Made by a program: the position numbers and the translations under genes. A stretch of 61,863 bases of DNA, taken from positions 1 through 61,863 of the forward strand of contig JAFSRD010000015.1 in NCBI GenBank assembly GCA_017446265.1, in the 5' to 3' direction. Positions 42,622 through 50,935 of this stretch are shown here, one piece after another. The notes beneath the pieces were generated by a model. The model did not search any database. It was not told the origin of the DNA and was given only the letters and a program-made list of their open reading frames with translations. Source of the stretch: Treponema sp. (lineage in GTDB: Bacteria; Spirochaetota; Spirochaetia; Treponematales; Treponemataceae). Within the stretch, counting starts at the first letter, position 1, and each line of letters begins with the position of its first letter.

Positions 42622-43200
42622 CTATAGTGCAAAGCGCACGCCAAATGAGCATGTCTGCATGCAAAACGCAACACTTGATGTAACGCCGTCCACATCAATA
42701 ATTGTAAGAAATTGATTGCCCGAAACACCGGGCGCATACATGGCAATCGGCACTATAATTCGCCCATACAATTCAAAAATGCCAAATTTGAGACCGCCAC
42801 GATAGTACAGCGAAAAAATATGCGCACCACCCGATTGAAGTTGTGCAAAACCAACGCCACTGAAATTTGGCGTATATTTAAAAAACGACGGCATGAACCA
42901 ATTGTATGCAGCTCCTACGCTATTTTTCCAACCCGAACTGAACGAAGACGGCGTGTAACCAAGCGAAACGCCTGGAACAACGCTAAAACTTGCTTCGCTC
43001 CAATCGTTGCCATATCGTGTAGCTGCGCATGAAGCTTCTATTTCCATTTTGTTCATAAGGATTGAAACAGTTGGCTCAACGCCGAGCGTAGAAAATCGCG
43101 CTCCGAATGCAAAGCCTGAAGTTTTCGACGAGTTTTCAGAAAAAAGCGGAACGCAAGAAAATGACAGCACGAGCGCACATAGTACAATAATTTTTTTCAT
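42622..43200 (-). CDS. Outer-membrane barrel-type protein, paralogue A
   Basis: 192 residues with a signal peptide (MKKIIVLCALVLSFSCVPLFSE). Alternating hydrophobic strands fill the rest and the end is CSFGVRFAL, a barrel-type C-terminus. It is clearly related to the gene upstream: shared MEIEAS-C-A-R-Y-G, VGAAYNWF / GISYYWF, and HIFSLYYRGG / HAFSLYYRGG. GGAG lies eight bases before the ATG. Function is unknown; a small spirochaetal outer-membrane beta-barrel is the best description. Confidence 0.75.
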   Translation of the reverse strand: MKKIIVLCALVLSFSCVPLFSENSSKTSGFAFGARFSTLGVEPTVSILMNKMEIEASCAATRYGNDWSEASFSVVPGVSLGYTPSSFSSGWKNSVGAAYNWFMPSFFKYTPNFSGVGFAQLQSGGAHIFSLYYRGGLKFGIFELYGRIIVPIAMYAPGVSGNQFLTIIDVDGVTSSVAFCMQTCSFGVRFAL

Positions 43201-43265
43201 AGTACTTTCTCCACAAACAGCATGAGACAATAAAATGTTCACATATGCAATATACTGCAAAAATT

Positions 43266-43847
43266 CTAAAAAGTAAAGCGCACTCCAATAGCCTGCGTAC
43301 ATACACAGCCAAGCAGCATGACAGAGACAAACTCACGGTCAATGACTGATATAACAGCCTTCTCCGTGTCGGCATGCGCATACAGCACAAGCGGAACCAT
43401 TACGCGAAAATACATATTAAAGCCTTTTCTAAACCTGATGCCGCCGCGGTAATAGAGCGAAAACGCATGCAGATTGACGTTCTCCGCAGTACTCGTAACA
43501 TCCCAAAACGTCTCAACAACAGAATCAATATATGACTGAGTAAACCAGTAGTACGATATGCCAACGCCGTTTTGCCAGCCTTTGTCAAATGGAGAAGATA
43601 TGTAGCCCACGGCAGCGCCAGGTGCATAGCCAACAATGCTGCTGTTTATACCGTACCGTGCAAGCGGACAGGATGCTTCAATTTCCATGTGATTGAAAAT
43701 GAATGATGCTGTCGGCTCAATACCGAGTATTGAAAGACGCAGCCCCGCAGAACCGCCAAACGTCTTGCCGTTTTCAGCGTCCTCCTGTGCAAAAAGCGGA
43801 ATGCCTGCCACGCACGCAAGCAGCGCTAGTGCAAAAATTTTTTTCAT
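43266..43847 (-). CDS. Outer-membrane barrel-type protein, paralogue B
   Basis: 193 residues with a signal peptide (MKKIFALALLACVAGIPLFAQ). It is related along its whole length to the gene directly downstream (LRLSILGIEPTASFIFNHMEIEAS against ARFSTLGVEPTVSILMNKMEIEAS) and ends GVRFTF, as expected of an outer-membrane barrel with a terminal Phe. AGGAGG stands 6 bases before the ATG. The pair arose by tandem duplication and sits after a nucleotidyltransferase gene on the same strand. Confidence 0.75.
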   Translation of the reverse strand: MKKIFALALLACVAGIPLFAQEDAENGKTFGGSAGLRLSILGIEPTASFIFNHMEIEASCPLARYGINSSIVGYAPGAAVGYISSPFDKGWQNGVGISYYWFTQSYIDSVVETFWDVTSTAENVNLHAFSLYYRGGIRFRKGFNMYFRVMVPLVLYAHADTEKAVISVIDREFVSVMLLGCVCTQAIGVRFTF

Positions 43848-43864
43848 ATCTACCTCCTGTAAAA

Positions 43865-44773
43865 TCACTCTTCCCAAAGCATTTCGGGATAATATTGCTC
43901 TGCAATCTTTTTCGCCAACGCTTCTTTAACAATTTTGCGATCTTCTGGATACGTCATGCCAAACCAATTTTCTGTTGACGTAAAGAACTTCATGCTGCCT
44001 TTGCCACTGTGAATGAGTGCATCAACTGCATTCGGAAGCAATGCCTCTGCCTTTTCGCTCTGCGCATTTGTCGCAATGAAATCTTCCCAAAACGCATTGA
44101 ACGATGCAAATGCGGCAGGCGTAAAACCAAAGCAGTTCATGCTCACCCATTCTTTTCCTGTAAGCTGCTTTTTGCTATCGCCAATTTCACTTACAATGCC
44201 GTCACCCTCATAATAGATTTTCAAATTCTCAACCATTGAAGCGAGCATGCCGTCGCGCACAGTGCACACACCGCGAGAAACAGAACCACTTTTGCTCATC
44301 GTGTTTTCGAGCACGTAGCCGACCATGGCATGTTCGGTGCTCTCGCTTGTCACTTCAGAAAGGTATGCGCCGAGCGTTTTAAATGCATCGCGCCCGTAAT
44401 AGTCGTCCGCGTTGATGACAACAAACGGCGCTTTTACCGCTTCTTGCGCACACAACAACGCATGGATTGTACCCCACGGTTTTGTGCGTCTAGATGACAT
44501 TGCAATCTGTTCTTGCGTAAGCAAACGTTCGTGAGACTGAAACACATACTGCGCATCAAAGTTTTTTGCCACGCGGTCAAAAAGCCGCTCACGAAAATCT
44601 TTTTCTATGTCTTTACGGATGATGTAGACGACACTGCCAAAACCCGACAGCTTTGCATCATATGTTGCAAAATCAAGCAGGCATTCACCATGCAAACCAA
44701 CACTCTCTATTTGCTTTACACCACCGTATCTGCTTCCTATTCCCGCTGCTAAAACTACTAATGTCGGCTTCAT
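43865..44773 (-). CDS. Sugar-phosphate nucleotidyltransferase-type protein
   Basis: 302 residues from the ATG at 44773 (GGAGTTTTT upstream). The N-terminus MKPTLVVLAAGIGSRYGGVKQIESVG is the NTP-binding signature LAAGxGSRxG. FVVINADDYYGRDAF carries the metal-binding Asp and GMTYPEDRKIV is near the end. Members join NTPs to sugar phosphates or to phosphate-containing precursors; the product is not predicted. Promoter TTGAGA-17-TATTTT. The two barrel genes follow on the same strand. Confidence 0.87.
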   Translation of the reverse strand: MKPTLVVLAAGIGSRYGGVKQIESVGLHGECLLDFATYDAKLSGFGSVVYIIRKDIEKDFRERLFDRVAKNFDAQYVFQSHERLLTQEQIAMSSRRTKPWGTIHALLCAQEAVKAPFVVINADDYYGRDAFKTLGAYLSEVTSESTEHAMVGYVLENTMSKSGSVSRGVCTVRDGMLASMVENLKIYYEGDGIVSEIGDSKKQLTGKEWVSMNCFGFTPAAFASFNAFWEDFIATNAQSEKAEALLPNAVDALIHSGKGSMKFFTSTENWFGMTYPEDRKIVKEALAKKIAEQYYPEMLWEE

Positions 44774-44786
44774 AAAAACTCCATAA

Positions 44787-44815
44787 AAAATAACATAGTG
44801 ATTGCGCATTCTCAA
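44787..44815 (-). promoter_or_regulatory. Promoter of the nucleotidyltransferase gene
   Basis: TTGAGA, 17 bases and TATTTT on the minus strand, with a GGAG site in the short leader. Confidence 0.45.
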
Positions 44816-44928
44816 GCGCACATCTTTTAAAGCGTTGCCATATTTATAGAATTATACCACACAAAATGTATATTGGCAAATATAATTTTCACATTTGCAA
44901 TACTTTTGCACTTGTTTCGCATATAAAA

Positions 44929-44959
44929 AGGGCTGTCCATTCTTTTGGACAGCCCTTTT
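44929..44959 (-). terminator. Terminator of the 217-residue secreted-protein gene
   Basis: AAAAGGGCTGTCC pairs with GGACAGCCCTTTTT around a short loop; it can act in both directions. It belongs to the GGCTGTCC terminator group seen also at 4945 and 33087. Confidence 0.85.
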
Positions 44960-44981
44960 TCAAAACAGTGAAACCAACACG

Positions 44982-45635
44982 CTATTTTTTCTGCAAGTTG
45001 CCTTTTACCGTGAGAATGCCGTTCTTATATGCCGCTTTAAGCGAGCCACTGTACGTGTAGCCTGCATCGCTGTCTGCAACATCTTTTGCAAATGGCACTT
45101 TTGACCAATCAACATCTGCCATCTTTGATTTGTCGCCACCTGCTTTTACGTATTCATTTTTAAGCATGAATTTTCCGCCTACATTGTCGCCGACAGTTGC
45201 AATCTGGAAGCTGCTTGCCATGTCAATGTTGCCTTTTGCATCAGTCATAATCTGATAGGCTACACCGCGGTGGATAAAGCGAATTGTGAGCATTTTGCCG
45301 CTTTCGCTTACCATGAACGCATCGCCTTCAGCTGTCGCACGAGGAGCAACAGGATAGAGCACGAACGAACGCAAGCCAGCAGGAATAGCTTTTTTCGAAC
45401 CACTTGCATCAAAGCGCACTACGTTGAACTCTGTCGTCGATTTTGCTTTCGATGCGCCGCTTGCCGCATCAAACGCATCTTTCACATTTTTGCCGTCAGC
45501 AGTCCAATTGAAGTAGTTATTTGCATCTTCGGCAAGCGCATTGAAACGCAAATCAATAGTTGCCTTTTGTGCAAACGCAGCAACGCTTGAAACGATTACT
45601 AACGCTGCAGCTGCAAAAATCATTTTTGTTTTCAT
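44982..45635 (-). CDS. Secreted protein of unknown function, 217 residues
   Basis: A signal peptide (MKTKMIFAAAALVIVSSVAAFAQ) is followed by a mainly beta-strand protein: KATIDLRFNALAEDANNYFNWTADG, then GLRSFVLYPVAP and TIRFIHRGVAYQIMTDAKG. No known domain is recognised and there is no lipobox. GGAGG eight bases before the ATG, a promoter at 45667-45695 and a bidirectional terminator make it a single-gene unit. It is probably periplasmic or outer-membrane associated. Confidence 0.75.
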   Translation of the reverse strand: MKTKMIFAAAALVIVSSVAAFAQKATIDLRFNALAEDANNYFNWTADGKNVKDAFDAASGASKAKSTTEFNVVRFDASGSKKAIPAGLRSFVLYPVAPRATAEGDAFMVSESGKMLTIRFIHRGVAYQIMTDAKGNIDMASSFQIATVGDNVGGKFMLKNEYVKAGGDKSKMADVDWSKVPFAKDVADSDAGYTYSGSLKAAYKNGILTVKGNLQKK

Positions 45636-45666
45636 ACAGACCTCCACAAATATATAGTTCTTGAGT

Positions 45667-45695
45667 AGTATCATAGGTTTCTCAAAAAAAGTCAA
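45667..45695 (-). promoter_or_regulatory. Promoter of the 217-residue secreted-protein gene
   Basis: TTGACT, 17 bases and GATACT on the minus strand, +1 near 45660. Confidence 0.6.
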
Positions 45696-45814
45696 GAGCA
45701 CAGGAAGCTGTTAAAAATGTCAGCGCGGGCTTTGCCCAGACGTGCAGCTCGTCCGCACTGCCGTTTTCATTAACAAAAGCGCTTGAAAATTGATTTCCGT
45801 GCTCCTTTACCATG

Positions 45815-46504
45815 TTAATAGTCTCTTCTAAGCGTAATTTTTGGTCCGATTTCTTTTGGAAAATCTTTGCTCTCTAAAATAAGTTTGTTGCCTTTAACCC
45901 TGTACGAAATTTTCCATACTTCGTCTACAGGCTCACGCATTCCTCGATCTCTACCTGGCGCCTCGATTTCCGTTTTTTTTGCACGAACGAAAAATGTAAT
46001 GACAGATTCGTCAGCAGTCCAATGACCTACCCAGTCGATTTCCGAAAGAAATCCTTTTTCTACATTAATTTCGAGTTTGCCATTTCGCTCAAAGTCAAAG
46101 TCAATTTTTTTGTTCATTGTGCGAGCTTCCCAATCACCAAAGGGGCCGTGCATCGGATAGTTTTTAGAATTTTGCATCATATTGGGATTCTGTCCGTTGC
46201 CAGGACCGGAATTGTCTGGATTGCGATTAGGATTATACGGTCTGTTAGGGCCAGAGTTATTCGGATTGCGATTGGGTGCAGGTCGCCTTTGCATATTTTT
46301 TCTATTTTGATTAAACTCTGGTGATTGATTAAGTTGTTCATCCTGTCCAGAGGAATCGCTTTGCTCATAGTAGTCACCCTCTTGAAAATAATTTTCTTGC
46401 TGAGAGTTAAAATTTTCATCTTGCTGATTTTGCCCAACGAGCGGAAGAGCCATAAAGCACAACACTGTAAAAAGTGCAGCTAGATTTTTGATTTTTGCAT
46501 TCAT
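45815..46504 (-). CDS. Secreted Asn/Gln/Pro-rich protein
   Basis: 229 residues. Signal peptide (about 1-25), then an Asn/Gln/Glu-rich low-complexity stretch to about residue 120 containing NRNPNNSGPNRP-type repeats. The last 100 residues look like a small lipocalin-like or DUF5640-type beta domain (GPFGDWEARTMNKKIDFDFERNGKLEINVEKGF, SYRVKGNKLILESKDFPKE). GAGG stands before the ATG. Function unknown. An inverted repeat GAATTC-8-GAATTC (46529-46548) lies in its leader. Confidence 0.75.
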   Translation of the reverse strand: MNAKIKNLAALFTVLCFMALPLVGQNQQDENFNSQQENYFQEGDYYEQSDSSGQDEQLNQSPEFNQNRKNMQRRPAPNRNPNNSGPNRPYNPNRNPDNSGPGNGQNPNMMQNSKNYPMHGPFGDWEARTMNKKIDFDFERNGKLEINVEKGFLSEIDWVGHWTADESVITFFVRAKKTEIEAPGRDRGMREPVDEVWKISYRVKGNKLILESKDFPKEIGPKITLRRDY

Positions 46505-46528
46505 AACGATACCTCGCTTTATAAAAAT

Positions 46529-46548
46529 AAGAATTCTTGCTTCTGAAT
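46529..46548. repeat. Inverted repeat upstream of the Asn/Gln-rich gene
   Basis: GAATTC, 8 bases, GAATTC, extended by AA/TT to eight paired bases per arm. It could be a leader hairpin or an operator. The rest of the 210-base gap (46505-46714) is A/T-rich and holds nothing else recognised. Confidence 0.5.
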
Positions 46549-46714
46549 TCTTCTAAAAATATATCTCACTTCCCTATACAGTGTAATGAAAAATAAATTA
46601 AAAAAAAATTAAAAAATTCCAATATGATGAGAGAAGAGCAAATTATAGTTTAACGCAATCACCAAACAGTTTGCAAAAACTTTAATTCACGTTTTCCGCA
46701 ATAATTTTGAGCAA

Positions 46715-47422
46715 CTACAGTTCGGCAACGGCAGTTTCAAGCGCAAGCGTTATCATGTTTTTGAACGTTTTTTCGCGCTCTTCAGCAGTCGTCTCTCCTC
46801 CTGAAACGATGTGGTCGCTCACCGTAAGGATTGCAAGCGCTTTGCGCCCGAATTTTGCAGCAAGCGTATATAATTCCGCTGCCTCCATTTCAATAGCAAG
46901 CACGCCAAATTTCTGCCATGTTTTCCAATGTGCATTTTCGTCGTAAAATAAATCGCTTGAAGCACACTGCCCTACCGTCACGCCAATGCCAAGCCTCTTT
47001 GCAGTTTGATACGCAGTTTCAAGCAGCATAAAATCTGCCGATGGCGCAAAATGCAAATTGCCAAAACGTTGCGTCTGCAACGATGAGTCTGTGCACGCAG
47101 CGTTTACAAGCACAGTGTCGCGCAGATTAAGCGACTGCTGAATGGCGCCCGCAGTGCCAACACGAATCGCCTTTTGCACGCCATAAAATTGAAACAACTC
47201 ATTTACATAGATTGAAAGAGAAGGCTGTCCCATGCCTGTGCCCTGCACTGAAACACGCTTGCCATTGTACATGCCCGTAAAGCCGTACATGCCGCGCACT
47301 TCGTTGTAGCATGTTGCCTTCTCAAGAAAATTTTCTGCAATAAATTTTGCCCTAAGCGGGTCACCGGGAAGCAGAATCGCTTCTGCAATTGCGCCTTCAG
47401 GCGCGTTGATATGTGTACTCAT
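46715..47422 (-). CDS. deoD: Purine nucleoside phosphorylase, DeoD type
   Basis: 235 residues from ATG 47422. The hexameric purine phosphorylase cleaves purine nucleosides with phosphate in salvage. Conserved pieces are [35 protein letters not shown] (phosphate-binding Arg/Gly) and the signature [13 protein letters not shown] with VSDHI. Length fits (E. coli 239). The frame is open upstream to 47461, but the promoter TTGTTT-17-TATACT (47429-47457) places +1 exactly on this ATG and no Shine-Dalgarno is present. Alone on its transcript, downstream of the chromate-transporter pair. Confidence 0.94.
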   Translation of the reverse strand: MSTHINAPEGAIAEAILLPGDPLRAKFIAENFLEKATCYNEVRGMYGFTGMYNGKRVSVQGTGMGQPSLSIYVNELFQFYGVQKAIRVGTAGAIQQSLNLRDTVLVNAACTDSSLQTQRFGNLHFAPSADFMLLETAYQTAKRLGIGVTVGQCASSDLFYDENAHWKTWQKFGVLAIEMEAAELYTLAAKFGRKALAILTVSDHIVSGGETTAEEREKTFKNMITLALETAVAEL

Positions 47423-47428
47423 ACAAAT

Positions 47429-47457
47429 AGTATACGCCATATACGCAGAAAAAACAA
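47429..47457 (-). promoter_or_regulatory. deoD promoter, predicted leaderless
   Basis: TTGTTT, 17 bases and TATACT on the minus strand; predicted +1 is 47422, the first base of the start codon. Confidence 0.6.
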
Positions 47458-47500
47458 TCACATGTGCATGCTAGTTTCATGCATACACCCTGACGCTACA

Positions 47501-48079
47501 TCACAAAAAAAGTATGCCAAACGCAGCTCCGAGTGCAACAACAATCATCGGATGCACTTTTGGCTTTACAAGCAAAAGCAATGCAAGCGTGTAAAACGCA
47601 ACATTTTTCCATAAAAAAACTGTTTTCCAGCCCTCCAACGACGCGAGCGCGGAAATGTCGGCAGGCACTTGCATGAGCGCAACGACAACCACGTGCATTG
47701 CAGCTACCAGAATAACGCCTGTCGTTGTAGGGCGCAACGTAGTGAATGCTGCCTTTACTACAGGCGTGTCGTGGAACTTCATAAAAAAATGCGCAATTAT
47801 CACAATGCATATGATTGATGGAGCTACTTCGCCAAGCGTCGCCACAATACCGCCAAGCACGCCATACTGCGAATAACCTATGTACGTGGCCATGTTTATG
47901 CCAATGGGACCAGGAGTTGATTCAGAGATGGCAACCATATTGTAAAACTGCTCTACGCTGATAACGCCTTTTTCAACGAGCGTTTGCTGCATGAGCGTAA
48001 TCGCCACAAGTCCGCCGCCGATAGTAAATGTGCCTATGTAGAAAAAAATCAAAAAGAGCTGCAAGAGTGAATATGTCAT
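47501..48079 (-). CDS. Chromate transporter half-protein, second subunit
   Basis: 192 residues, six or so membrane segments, one half of a ChrA transporter. The family motif appears as FYIGTFTIGGGLVAITLMQQTLVEKGVISVEQFYNMVAISESTPGPIGINMATYIGY. ATG overlaps the stop of the first half by four bases (ATGA), so the pair is coupled and should act as a heterodimer. Short-chain ChrA pairs move chromate or similar oxyanions; the physiological substrate in an anaerobe is unknown. Confidence 0.88.
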   Translation of the reverse strand: MTYSLLQLFLIFFYIGTFTIGGGLVAITLMQQTLVEKGVISVEQFYNMVAISESTPGPIGINMATYIGYSQYGVLGGIVATLGEVAPSIICIVIIAHFFMKFHDTPVVKAAFTTLRPTTTGVILVAAMHVVVVALMQVPADISALASLEGWKTVFLWKNVAFYTLALLLLVKPKVHPMIVVALGAAFGILFL

Positions 48080-48675
48080 TGCACGTCTCCATCAGATTTC
48101 TGTTCGCCACTTTGAGCGCGCTCAAGATTTTTTTTCTGCGATGCCGCGTAAAACACGATACCGAACAGCGCGCCTGCAACAATCATCACATACGACGGAA
48201 TGTGAAAGAAAAAAATTGCTGCAAACGAAACGGCAAGGCACAAAAAGCCGACAAATGATTTGACTGTCTTTTTTGAAAACTGGAGCACAACAGATGTGAG
48301 CAACGCTGCAACAGACACGTTGATTCCTTTGAGCGCTTTTTGCGCCCACAGCAAATGGTCAACAGAGTCGATGAACGTCGCAATGAGCGAAATAATCACA
48401 AGCGAAGGAAACACCATGCCAAGCGTTGCCACAATGCCGCCAAAAATGCCTGCCCGCTTAAAGCCCACAAATGTTGAAACATTTATCGCTATAATGCCAG
48501 GCGTAGACTGCCCGATTGCATAGTAATCGAGCAACTCATCTTCGCTTATCCAGTGTTTTTTTTCGATTAAATCGCGCTGCAGCATAGGCATCATCGCCAT
48601 GCCACCGCCAAATGTAACAACCCCTATTTTTGCAAACGACAAAAACAGTTCAAGCAGCATAGGCATCTTTTTCAT
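48076..48675 (-). CDS. Chromate transporter half-protein, first subunit
   Basis: 199 residues. The ChrA motif is FLSFAKIGVVTFGGGMAMMPMLQRDLI, then YAIGQSTPGIIAINVSTFVGF. The end is Lys/Glu-rich and hydrophilic. Promoter TTGCGC-17-TATACT puts +1 at 48676, one base from the ATG, without a Shine-Dalgarno. First gene of the two-gene unit. Confidence 0.88.
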   Translation of the reverse strand: MKKMPMLLELFLSFAKIGVVTFGGGMAMMPMLQRDLIEKKHWISEDELLDYYAIGQSTPGIIAINVSTFVGFKRAGIFGGIVATLGMVFPSLVIISLIATFIDSVDHLLWAQKALKGINVSVAALLTSVVLQFSKKTVKSFVGFLCLAVSFAAIFFFHIPSYVMIVAGALFGIVFYAASQKKNLERAQSGEQKSDGDVQ

Positions 48676-48682
48676 GGCGACT

Positions 48683-48711
48683 AGTATAGCGCGTTACATA
48701 AAAACGCGCAA
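48683..48711 (-). promoter_or_regulatory. Promoter of the chromate-transporter pair, predicted leaderless
   Basis: TTGCGC, 17 bases and TATACT on the minus strand; +1 at 48676, ATG at 48675. Confidence 0.55.
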
Positions 48712-48979
48712 TGTGCAAAATAGCATGCGTGTTACTCAAGACACGCGTTTTCTGTCTGTCGTACAACAGACAGAAAAAACTAATAGATTGTCGATTGCCC
48801 TTTAGGGCTCTACACACAATGCAGGCACGACGCAGACAGTACTAAAATGGACAGAGGTGCCGGCTACCTGCCAGACGGCAGGCGGGCGCAATTCACTGTT
48901 TTGGATAGTTTATTGTTAAATTTGTTTTATTCGTGACGGGTGTTTAATGTATCACTTCGTGCTACAAACTGTAAGGAAA
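48690..48979. repeat. Intergenic region with two hairpins
   Basis: The 304-base gap between the LRR lipoprotein gene and the chromate-transporter pair has no gene. It holds a perfect 11-base inverted repeat TTTTCTGTCTG/CAGACAGAAAA (48748-48777), a possible end of the lipoprotein transcript, and a CCTGCC-AGAC-GGCAGG hairpin (48867-48882). The latter resembles the tip of the element at 50719-50755. Confidence 0.6.
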
Positions 48980-50497
48980 TTATTGGACTCGTCGCTCTCT
49001 CCCTTTATCTGCTCTAGAGCTTAAACCAAAATATTTTGCATCTTGAGCATATAAAGGCTCGGTTGGTTCTTTACGAGCGTTATTATAACCATCAGTAATG
49101 CTAGAAATTGCAGTTGCAACTCCGTTACCGATTAATTCTTGCAATTCAGCACGCGCCTTGTCAGTATCATATCCAAAATTTCCCACACTCGCTTTGTCGT
49201 TTGAAAAGTAATGCCAAGCACCGTTTACGTTATCTTCAAAAACAATGGCAATCTTTTTAACACTGTTGCCAAAAACTTGCCCGCCAAGTCTCTTTATAGA
49301 AGACGGGAGGGTAAACGATGTCAACTTGTTATTTTCTACTTGAAATGCTCTTGAACCAATATAAAAAATTTTAGAAGAAGGCGCAAACGTTACAGTTTCC
49401 AATTCTTTGCATCCAGAAAAAGCGTACCCGTCAATACGCAAAAGAGAAGCAGGAAACGAAATGCTTTTTAAATTATTACAGCGCATAAAAGCATACATAT
49501 CGATTTCTTCAAGACTTTCAGGCAAGGCTACACCGCTTATAGCAGAGCCGTAAAATGCTTGATGACCAATTTTTTTGGTATTAGAATTTAACGAGACAGT
49601 TCCAGTAAGTGATGTTGCAACTGCAACACAAGTTAACGCATCTGTATTTGGACTCGTAACGTCACCAACTTTTTTCTCATGGTACATGTACAGAATGCTG
49701 CCTGCCCCGCTTTCGCCCTTTCCGTTTTCTGTAACAAACCATTCATTTTTTTCTGGAACAATAAACTGTTTTACTGCAATGCAGTTTGCAAAAAAATTAC
49801 TAGAAAATTTTTTACAAGTTTCAGGAATAATAATTGTTCCAATATTGATAGGCGCATGATTTTTGTCGCTCCTCCAATCTGGATTTTCTACATCGTATAA
49901 AGCAGTGTCATCACCGAAAGCGGTTCTATCAATATTTGTAAAAAGGTCTCCCATATTTTCTACTGCAATTTCACGTAAGTCGAGGGTAATTGCACTCTTT
50001 GATTGTTCAAGTTCTTTTGCAATGGCTTCTAATGTTTCTCCATTGCCTTTGCTCCAGTTAGGGTCAATAATTTTTATTGTTTGAGGCGCAGAAGAAGATG
50101 GGTCAATTTTTATCTTGGTAATTTCACTTTGATTGTAGCCGCCACGGTTATGCCAGCCTGCATACAGCGTAAGAGTTTCACCTACTTTCGCAATGTTTTT
50201 AACTTCTTCGCCATTATTGTATTTTGCACCTGCACCTTTGCCATCTTCGCCAGGTTCTGTGTACCAACCTGTAAAATCATGCATAAGGTAGGTAAATTGA
50301 TTCAAGCGTAAAAGTCGCTCATCATCCACTATGTGGCGCTGGTCTTCCATAGTGCCTTCAGCACCGTTTGGATCAAAGCGAACAATATAATGTGAACTTG
50401 TGCTAGGCTGTGATGGCAGAACTGAATCATCACCTGTCGTATTTCTACAAGAAAAGATGACAGGCAAGACTGCAACGACAAAAAAGAGTCTTTTCAT
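48980..50497 (-). CDS. Lipoprotein with InlB-type and BspA-like leucine-rich repeats
   Basis: 505 residues. The lipobox VIFSC gives a lipid-anchored N-terminus. Residues about 35-115 are an InlB/Flg_new-type repeat (YIVRFDPNGAEGTMEDQRH, then DFTGWYTEPGEDGKGA and LTLYAGW). Residues about 215-430 are BspA-type LRR_5 units (TIIIPETCKKFSSNFF, IGHQAFYGSAISGVALPESLEEIDMYAF, LLRIDGYAFSGCKELETVTFAPSSKIFYIGSRAF). Similar treponemal surface proteins bind host matrix or other bacteria; that function is inference here. It has a perfect promoter TTGACA-17-TATAAT and GGAG before the ATG. Confidence 0.88.
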   Translation of the reverse strand: MKRLFFVVAVLPVIFSCRNTTGDDSVLPSQPSTSSHYIVRFDPNGAEGTMEDQRHIVDDERLLRLNQFTYLMHDFTGWYTEPGEDGKGAGAKYNNGEEVKNIAKVGETLTLYAGWHNRGGYNQSEITKIKIDPSSSAPQTIKIIDPNWSKGNGETLEAIAKELEQSKSAITLDLREIAVENMGDLFTNIDRTAFGDDTALYDVENPDWRSDKNHAPINIGTIIIPETCKKFSSNFFANCIAVKQFIVPEKNEWFVTENGKGESGAGSILYMYHEKKVGDVTSPNTDALTCVAVATSLTGTVSLNSNTKKIGHQAFYGSAISGVALPESLEEIDMYAFMRCNNLKSISFPASLLRIDGYAFSGCKELETVTFAPSSKIFYIGSRAFQVENNKLTSFTLPSSIKRLGGQVFGNSVKKIAIVFEDNVNGAWHYFSNDKASVGNFGYDTDKARAELQELIGNGVATAISSITDGYNNARKEPTEPLYAQDAKYFGLSSRADKGRERRVQ

Positions 50498-50558
50498 AAA
50501 ACATCTCCGGTCACGTGGCTACAGCATGTAAAAATCCATGACACAATTCCAATTTATC

Positions 50559-50587
50559 ATTATAATACAAGCATAGGCACATGTCAA
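50559..50587 (-). promoter_or_regulatory. Consensus promoter of the LRR lipoprotein gene
   Basis: TTGACA, 17 bases and TATAAT on the minus strand, an exact match to consensus, +1 near 50552 and a 55-base leader. The -35 box ends two bases before the direct repeat at 50589. Confidence 0.8.
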
Positions 50588-50588
50588 T

Positions 50589-50604
50589 CATTTCATGTTA
50601 TGGC
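50589..50604. repeat. 16-bp direct repeat, left copy
   Basis: CATTTCATGTTATGGC. The right copy at 50936-50951 covers the last codons and stop of malQ. The left copy abuts the TGTTGT end of the inverted-repeat element. Consistent with a target-site duplication or a duplicated malQ end. Confidence 0.9.
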
Positions 50605-50844
50605 TGTTGTAGAGAAGTGCAACTCTAAAACTAACGTATTCTGCATAAATCTAAAAAAAGGCTCTCGGCGAGAACCTGCCTCTAAACACACGGTAGAACG
50701 CAATAGGTATTGGACTGCGCTACACGACCTGTATGCGGCAGGCAGGTCGTGTAGCTTGCCACCATTCCAAGTGTGTTTTTAGGCAGAACCTCGCCTGCGC
50801 CATTTCCAAATTTGCTTTCTTTATAAATGCCCTTCTCTACAACA
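50605..50844. mobile_element. MITE-like long imperfect inverted repeat
   Basis: About 240 bases with terminal inverted repeats TGTTGTAGAGAAG (50605-50617) and CTTCTCTACAACA (50832-50844). Further matching arm segments are TGCCTCTAAACACAC (50677-50691) against GTGTGTTTTTAGGCA (50771-50785). The tip is a perfect 13-base stem GCTACACGACCTG/CAGGTCGTGTAGC (50719-50755) with an 11-base loop. It has no gene. With the 16-bp direct repeat it looks like a small non-autonomous insertion, or else a structured RNA. Confidence 0.6.
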
Positions 50845-50872
50845 CTCGCAAAGGGAACGGAAAATTATGGAA

Positions 50873-50928
50873 GATAAGCGTTAATCTTATAATTATAAAA
50901 AAGCAATAATGTAAGATTAACGCTTATC
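50873..50928. repeat. Perfect 17-bp inverted repeat between malQ and the element
   Basis: GATAAGCGTTAATCTTA and TAAGATTAACGCTTATC are separated by 22 A/T-rich bases. It starts 12 bases from the malQ stop and could be its transcript end, but no T tract follows on the minus strand. Confidence 0.8.
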
Positions 50929-50935
50929 ATTGACA

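Noticed and set aside
47465..47483. TGCATG/CATGCA hairpin as a terminator of the chromate-transporter pair
   Set aside because: The stem is six bases and the following T tract is 10 bases away and part of the deoD -35 region.
50719..50755. Hairpin considered as an integron attC site
   Set aside because: No GTTRRRY/RYYYAAC core sites are present and no cassette gene or integrase is near.
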